Positions 7,370-11,108 of a DNA stretch of 11,108 bases are shown here, in pieces. Every line of letters starts with the position of its first letter. The stretch's first letter is position 1. The stretch is from Euperipatoides rowelli (Eukaryota > Onychophora > Udeonychophora > Euonychophora > Peripatopsidae). Position numbers and translations under genes: made by a program. The DNA is taken from assembly GCA_003024985.2 (NCBI GenBank), contig PXIH01S0004588.1; one strand, given 5' to 3'. Below the pieces are notes generated by a model. The model had not been told where the DNA came from and did not search any database. It saw only the letters and a program-made list of their open reading frames with translations.

Positions 7370-7670
7370 GTGTGTACAGTATAATCTGCTGTATATCTGA
7401 TTACAGTATATATATATATAGGCTACCGATACTGTACCCAGAATACTACAGTATATGCCTATATATATTGTATTGTATATATGGTATTATAAATTAAAAT
7501 GTTGAATAGATATTGTATATATAATATATACTGTAACTATACTGTATAATACAAATGGTGTTAATCTAACTTTTATATACAATATGTACTGTGTACTTTA
7601 TATATATATATACAGTATATATATATATATATATACTGTATATATACACACACACACTGTATGCTATAGN
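7370..7670. repeat. TACTGTATA palindromic cluster with (AT)n
   Basis: Repeated TACAGTATA, ATACTGTA and long alternating (TA) runs (about 7601-7634), then a short (AC) run, ending at an unresolved base at 7670. A 77-codon open frame that starts here (7591-7824) is built from the repeat and runs through the unresolved base; it is not called a gene. Confidence 0.85.
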
Positions 7671-8064
7671 ATATAATAAAGAGTTAATTGTTAGAAAAAA
7701 TAAGAATAATTTTTTCATTGTCAATGATAGATCTAATAAAAGAAATCAAAGATTTTCATTAAAGATCCAAAGAAGTTTTAACAAATATTCTAATTCTATC
7801 ACTAGAAGAAATATAGTGATATGAAATATTCTTCCTCAGTCCTTATTTTTATATGGATTTGGTAATTTTAAAAATAATCTCAATTTACTTGTTAAAAAAA
7901 TTTCTCCTATTGAAAATTCTTTTTAATGATATTTTTATATCAATCTTGTATAATATTGTTTTAATAATTACAATTTTAAAAATGATTTTGATCCATGTTT
8001 CTCTCTGATCTTTTGTTAATTGTTTTAAATTCATAATTTTTCTGTTTACTGTCTATAATAATTG
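7671..8064. other. AT-rich non-coding DNA
   Basis: A purine-rich stretch (about 7690-7815) is open on the plus strand but encodes only Lys/Asn/Arg/Ile-rich sequence of the sort A-rich DNA gives by chance. The rest is AT-rich with no feature. Confidence 0.6.
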
Positions 8065-8148
8065 TTATATATGTCTGTATATACAGTGTATACAGTGTAT
8101 ATGTGCACTGTATGTATATATACTGTATATGTATATTTAATTTTTGCT
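8065..8148. repeat. TACTGTATA cluster with shared 3' flank
   Basis: CTGTATATACAG, GTGTATACAGTGTATA and TACTGTATATG units are followed by ATATTTAATTTTTGCT (8133-8148). The same 16 bases follow the cluster at 9108-9173, which suggests the palindromic arrays belong to a longer dispersed repeat. Confidence 0.75.
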
Positions 8149-8680
8149 ATTTATATATTTTTATTTTTCCAAATTAAACTTTGAGATGATCAAAAATGCA
8201 TTTATTTGTATTCAAAAATTTAAATATAACTTGTATATAAATTAATTTATTTATTTTATAAAACTTGCTATGTGGGTTGATTTGAATTAGAATCCTTGAT
8301 TCTATTTGTAACAACTAATTTGAATTTTTTTTTAAAAAATGTTTCAAGTTGTAAATATGTAATTTATTGTTGACTGATATAGCTGTGTACATAAATAATG
8401 TAGAAATGAAAAAAATAAATGCAATTTATCAAACAAAAATTTTGTAATATTTTGTCTTTATTTTATAATTCCAAGAATAAAAATATTGAAGTTCATTACT
8501 CAAAAATAATTGTGCACACATTTCTATGTTTGTAAAGCTTTTTTATACATAATTTATACGTTTTTAAAACATGCTAAGATCTGTTTAATCCTTAATAAAA
8601 ATTGATTTTTTTTTATTTGAAACTGAAGCAATAATCACTTAGCTATCATACCAGGATCAAGTTTGCATTATTATTACTTC
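8149..8680. other. AT-rich non-coding DNA
   Basis: No supported gene, RNA or repeat. Homopolymer runs and AATAAA words are frequent, but in such AT-rich DNA they carry no weight as poly(A) signals. Confidence 0.65.
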
Positions 8681-8809
8681 ATTGTACCATCAAAATCAAG
8701 AAATTTAATTTCAAATATGAAGGGATGGAGCAACTCCCCCCCCCCCCCCATTTCTTATTTTATATCCATCATTCAATTGTACTTTAATACTTTATTGTAC
8801 CATCAAAAT
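8681..8809 (+). repeat. 16-bp direct repeats around a C14 tract
   Basis: ATTGTACCATCAAAAT occurs exactly at 8681-8696 and 8794-8809. Between them, GGATGGAGCAACT is followed by 14 C residues (8736-8749). The GGATGGAG...CAACTCCCCC word matches the minus strand at about 9074-9105, marking an inverted dispersed repeat. The C tract is likely length-variable and could form four-stranded structures. Confidence 0.75.
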
Positions 8810-8848
8810 AAATTGTCCTTACTCGGGTTTTCATAAAATTTAATTACA

Positions 8849-8876
8849 TATACAGTATATATATATCTCTCTCTCC
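8849..8876. repeat. Short TACAGTATA/(AT)/(CT) cluster
   Basis: ATATACAGTATATATATA followed by (CT)n and CCCC. A small member of the palindromic repeat family. Confidence 0.7.
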
Positions 8877-9062
8877 CCATTTGGTAAAATTTGAGAATTC
8901 TTTTTGGTTATAGGTACGTTTTGTGCTAGTATAAAATTAAATAAGCTTTATTTTTTTTGTTAGGGTAATGTATAGACATTTATTACAATTGGCTAACGTT
9001 ATATTAAATACTTAGATTTTGGGTTGATCTCATTTTTACAAAGAGGTTGCAAGTCAATTAAA
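8877..9062. other. AT-rich spacer, no feature
   Basis: No gene or repeat seen between the short TACAGTATA cluster and the G-rich tract; only a T-rich run near 8950. Confidence 0.55.
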
Positions 9063-9073
9063 ATTATTTTTTT

Positions 9074-9105
9074 TGGGTGGGGGGGAGTTTGAACCCCTCC
9101 ATCCT
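9074..9105 (-). repeat. G-rich tract, inverted copy of the C14 repeat flank
   Basis: On the minus strand it reads AAGGATGGAG-GGGTT-CAAACTCCCCCCCACCC, resembling 8720-8749 in the opposite orientation. The plus strand has GGG-T-GGGGGGG. Its GTTTGAACCCC also looks slightly like a tRNA B box, but no A box or cloverleaf accompanies it. Confidence 0.55.
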
Positions 9106-9107
9106 TG

Positions 9108-9189
9108 TGTATATATACATATATATATACTGTGTGTGTATACTGTATATACATAATGTATAACTATAATTAAATATTTAATTTTTGCT
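9108..9189. repeat. TACTGTATA cluster with shared 3' flank
   Basis: GTATATATACATATATATAC, TACTGTATATACAT, then ATATTTAATTTTTGCT at 9174-9189, the same 16 bases that close the cluster at 8065-8148. Confidence 0.75.
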
Positions 9190-9324
9190 TTAAGAATATA
9201 TTGTATGTAGCAATAAAGGGCATTTTAATGAATGAATAAATTAAACTATTAAAACAAATAAAAAGGCCAACTTTTGAATTTTCTAATGACAGTTAATACA
9301 AGAACTCTGAGTTTTAAGGGAATA

Positions 9325-9498
9325 AACAAATTGTGTTGGAAATATTTTGATTGCAATTTACCAACATACCTTTGAAATTAGTAGTAGATTCAAATTTTTC
9401 CTTAAATCCCTGGTTCTTATGAATCTACAACAAATTAAAAAAACACTTAAAATGTATTTAGGTAAATTGTAATCAAAATATTTCAAACACAATTTGTT
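9325..9498. repeat. 174-bp foldback (long inverted repeat)
   Basis: The outer arms are 9325-9362 and 9461-9498, 38 bp each, differing at only two positions; they begin AACAAATTGTGTT and end CAATTTACC before the inner part. Inside, GTAGATTCA (9384-9392) pairs exactly with TGAATCTAC (9420-9428), with weaker pairing between, leaving a loop of about 27 nt. No exact target-site duplication is visible at the ends, so it may be a miniature foldback transposon with decayed flanks or an inverted duplication. Transcripts would fold into a long hairpin. Confidence 0.9.
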
Positions 9499-9787
9499 AG
9501 GTACCGGTAGATGTAACATGACAATTGCCACCTTTAGCCTAAGCGAATGCTACTTTCATGATGCCCAGTCAATAAGCCTCCCCCACCAGCCAAAATTAAA
9601 TGTTTTTAAAAAAAAAAACATTCTAAAACAAATATTTACTTTCAATATAATATAAACTGTAATAGAACATACAGTAGAATAGTAATTACAAATATTGAAA
9701 AACAAAATTATAATGAATGTATATAACTTGCTGTATTTTGACTAATTTAAAAATGTTTTATAACAGAAAAAGAGAAAATATTAGATT
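9499..9787. other. Spacer between foldback and copia relic
   Basis: The first 100 bases are less AT-rich (GGTACCGGTAG, CACCTTTAGCCTAAGCG, GCCTCCCCCACCAGCC) and the rest is AT-rich with an A11 run at about 9609. No feature recognised. If the copia element were complete, integrase would be expected here on the minus strand, but no trace is seen. Confidence 0.6.
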
Positions 9788-10829
9788 TTATTTGAAAAGT
9801 TCAACAATATTACTTTTAGTGATTTTAGTTTCATTTATAGAAATTCTTGGGAGTTCATAAACTGTGGTATTACTCGGTGGGCGGTAAAAATTCCTGTAAT
9901 TATGATCATGAAAATAACTTGCTTTCCGTTGTCCCATTGCAGTTAGTTTCCTTTCCAGCAGATTTAACTTCACAGGAACTATCAAACTTTTCATAGTTAA
10001 TAAAAAATTTCAAACAATTGATTACATGTTTTGTAGATCGTCAATTTAGCAATTTGATGGATTTTTATCCACTTGACTTGTATTTCTAATTGACATTAGT
10101 GATACACTTGTAGTTGTAATATTGCTTTGAGAAGTTGCCAACTGATCTGTTTGATTACAATTGTCAAGCTTTTGTGACTTTAGTTGGTTTAACCTTGTGT
10201 GTAACATCCAACTTAGGTATTCTTGGTTTTACCACTAATGCTTCATTATTTTGCATGTTTGAAAGAAACTTTACCAAAAATACAGAGTTGTGTTGTCAAT
10301 TCATCAAATGTTTTGTTCTCATCTTTGCTTAATAACATCCAACTGGATTGGTTTCAAATTTGAATGGCAAGATTTGTAGAGTTTTGCATACTAGCATTAG
10401 ATCTGGTAGGGTGTTCTCACCTTTAGCCTTGAGTCCACTGTTAATCATTCCACAGTCTTTTTAGTTTTTCTATATGAGTGGAGACATCTTCACCTTGTAT
10501 GATGTATCCAACTGAAAAGCTGATCTTTGGAAGTTGCTTCAAACTGCTGTTTCAATGCCTCCCAGGCATCTTGTACTGTTTCCTTGTCCATAACTTTTTG
10601 ATAGACCATATCTGTAATCGTATTTGTTTGCCTTACGATATAGATCATACCTTTGTTTATATTTTTTGGTTGCTGTTGTAGCTTCCTGTCCTAGAGGTTC
10701 TGGTTTTTTCAGCTTACCATCTATAACATCTAAGTCTCCTTCATGGTAATCCAAGTCTCAGATTTTTCTTTTCCATATTGGCCAGTCAGCTAGTCCTGAT
10801 AGTGGTTTAATGTGTTTAACTAAATCCAT
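9788..10829 (-). pseudogene. Decayed Ty1/copia gag and start of pol (protease)
   Basis: Ty1/copia elements encode Gag and a Pol with protease, integrase and reverse transcriptase. Here Gag starts at ATG 10829 (MDLVKHIKPLSGLADWPIW), is cut by TGA at 10760-10758 (likely CGA to TGA), resumes with VIDGKLKKPEP and ATTATKK, shifts frame near 10630 into VMDKETVQDAWEALKQQFEA, then changes frame several more times through VSTHIEKLKRLW, LKAKGENTLPDLM and DENKTFDELTTQL. A short deletion appears after KDQLF. A damaged CCHC knuckle is left at about 10159 (C-NQTD-Q, with Gln in the His place). Protease follows: IDD near 10045 stands for the catalytic D-S/T-G, then INCLKFFINYEKFDS and CEVKSAGKET, then a frameshift near 9945. 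A 68-codon frame (9994-9788) spans this shift and is a composite, not a gene; after about 9925 no homology is seen. The family call comes from recognised Gag motifs. Confidence 0.9.
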
Positions 10830-10910
10830 TCTTCTTCATGTAGTTTTATTATTACCAGAGCTTTTAAATTACCGTAATTATAGACAAGTCTTTATTTCAC
10901 AGCTGCCTGC

Positions 10911-10924
10911 CTGGTTCCATAACC
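10911..10924 (-). promoter_or_regulatory. Copia primer-binding site (initiator tRNA-Met fragment)
   Basis: On the minus strand GGTTATGGAACCAG directly follows the LTR. It matches the Drosophila copia primer-binding site GGTTATGGGCCCAG, as I remember it, at 12 of 14 positions. That site pairs with the anticodon stem-loop of initiator tRNA-Met, because copia primes with an internal half-tRNA fragment. The position, between LTR and Gag start (81 bases before the ATG), is as expected. The two adjacent mismatches fit decay. Confidence 0.8.
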
Positions 10925-11074
10925 TGTTTGAATTTTGTGTTAATATCAGAAGAACAGACATTTTAACAGCAATTATAAAAGTATTAAAGGAGAACCATTT
11001 ATTAGAAGAATTGTTCTAACTCATCAGCTGTAGAACACTATACTGTTCTATACAGCTGTCTTGTTGGACTTACA
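10925..11074 (-). mobile_element. 5' LTR of the copia relic
   Basis: The 3' end is well fixed: minus-strand CAAACA ends in CA at 10925, directly before the primer-binding site. The 5' end must begin with TG; good candidates are TGTATAGAACA at 11054 (130 bp) or TGTAAGTCC at 11074 (150 bp). Either is short but usual for animal copia LTRs. AATAAA on the minus strand at 11003-10998 could be the LTR poly(A) signal. No second LTR is found in the window, so length and target-site duplication cannot be confirmed. A plus-strand open frame here (10810-11019) is antisense and meaningless. Confidence 0.65.
11025..11058. repeat. Hairpin in or at the edge of the LTR
   Basis: CAGCTGTAGAACA (11025-11037) and TGTTCTATACAGCTG (11044-11058) form a 13-bp stem with a 2-nt bulge and a 6-nt loop. 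If the LTR starts at 11054 the hairpin straddles its boundary; if at 11074 it lies wholly inside the promoter part of the LTR. Confidence 0.8.
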
Positions 11075-11108
11075 GTGACTAGATAGATACAGTGTGGCCA
11101 AGTTAGGA

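Noticed and set aside
7373-7640. Resemblance of TACTGTATATATACAGTA words to bacterial LexA boxes
   Set aside because: The DNA is clearly eukaryotic and the words occur in dense repeat clusters without genes; the likeness comes from the palindromic repeat.
7591-7824. 77-codon plus-strand frame
   Set aside because: The first third is (TA)n repeat, it runs through an unresolved base at 7670, and the rest is Lys/Asn-rich chance sequence.
9085-9098. GTTTGAACCCC as a tRNA B box of a SINE
   Set aside because: The key C of the B box is T, and there is no A box or cloverleaf nearby.
9321-9502. TA target duplication around the foldback
   Set aside because: The right side has TA after the arm but the left side does not match at the corresponding place, so no duplication could be set.
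10135-11019. Three plus-strand frames of 65-69 codons (10135-10332, 10478-10681, 10810-11019)
   Set aside because: They are antisense to the copia gag relic and its LTR; their hydrophobic look is the reverse of Gag codons.
1-11108. CRISPR array, bacterial operon, rRNA or tRNA gene
   Set aside because: No repeat-spacer pattern (the minisatellite has no unique spacers), no ribosome-binding sites or packed genes, no cloverleaf or rRNA core sequence seen.

Overview
This is AT-rich metazoan DNA (roughly three quarters A+T by eye) with no intact protein-coding gene I can support. Long A and T homopolymers, (AT)n/(AC)n microsatellites, a minisatellite, hAT-type transposon ends and a decayed Ty1/copia retrotransposon of the kind found in animals point to an intergenic or intronic stretch of a large, repeat-rich animal genome, probably an invertebrate or other aquatic animal. 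The species cannot be fixed from the sequence. Two unresolved bases (N) occur at 2238 and 7670.

Layout, left half. Positions 1-48 are the end of a hAT-like transposon. Positions 745-1300 hold an old tandem duplication (period about 150 bp) split by a 308-bp non-autonomous hAT-like element (849-1156) whose 8-bp target duplication CATAACTG is still perfect. Positions 1301-1530 are TACTGTATA/AT/AC repeats. Positions 1531-5079 are mostly featureless AT-rich DNA with a 66-nt hairpin (1682-1747), a GTTACT-rich repeat (2728-2853), a small CpG-bearing patch that reads like a minus-strand promoter/start region (3190-3310), and an inverted pair of about 29 bp (4290-4318 / 4804-4832). Positions 5080-5168 are a 49-bp T-tract tandem repeat, 5182-5298 a short minus-strand reading frame crossed by a good 3' splice-site signal, and 5448-5958 a minisatellite of alternating 41- and 45-bp units. 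The minisatellite ends directly against an unrecognised 63-codon plus-strand reading frame (5979-6170).

Layout, right half. Positions 6895-9190 carry five more clusters of self-complementary TACTGTATATACAGTA-type repeats, a C14 tract and a G-rich tract that belong to one inverted dispersed repeat. Positions 9325-9498 form a 174-bp foldback with nearly perfect 38-bp arms. Positions 9788-11074 (minus strand) are the 5' part of a dead Ty1/copia element: LTR, primer-binding site matching the initiator tRNA-Met anticodon stem as in Drosophila copia, frameshifted gag with a damaged zinc knuckle, and the start of protease. The rest of pol and the 3' LTR are not visible.

The genes do not work together as a system here. 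The window is a record of successive insertions and duplications, and the best leads are the datable hAT insertion, the foldback, the palindromic repeat family and the minisatellite.
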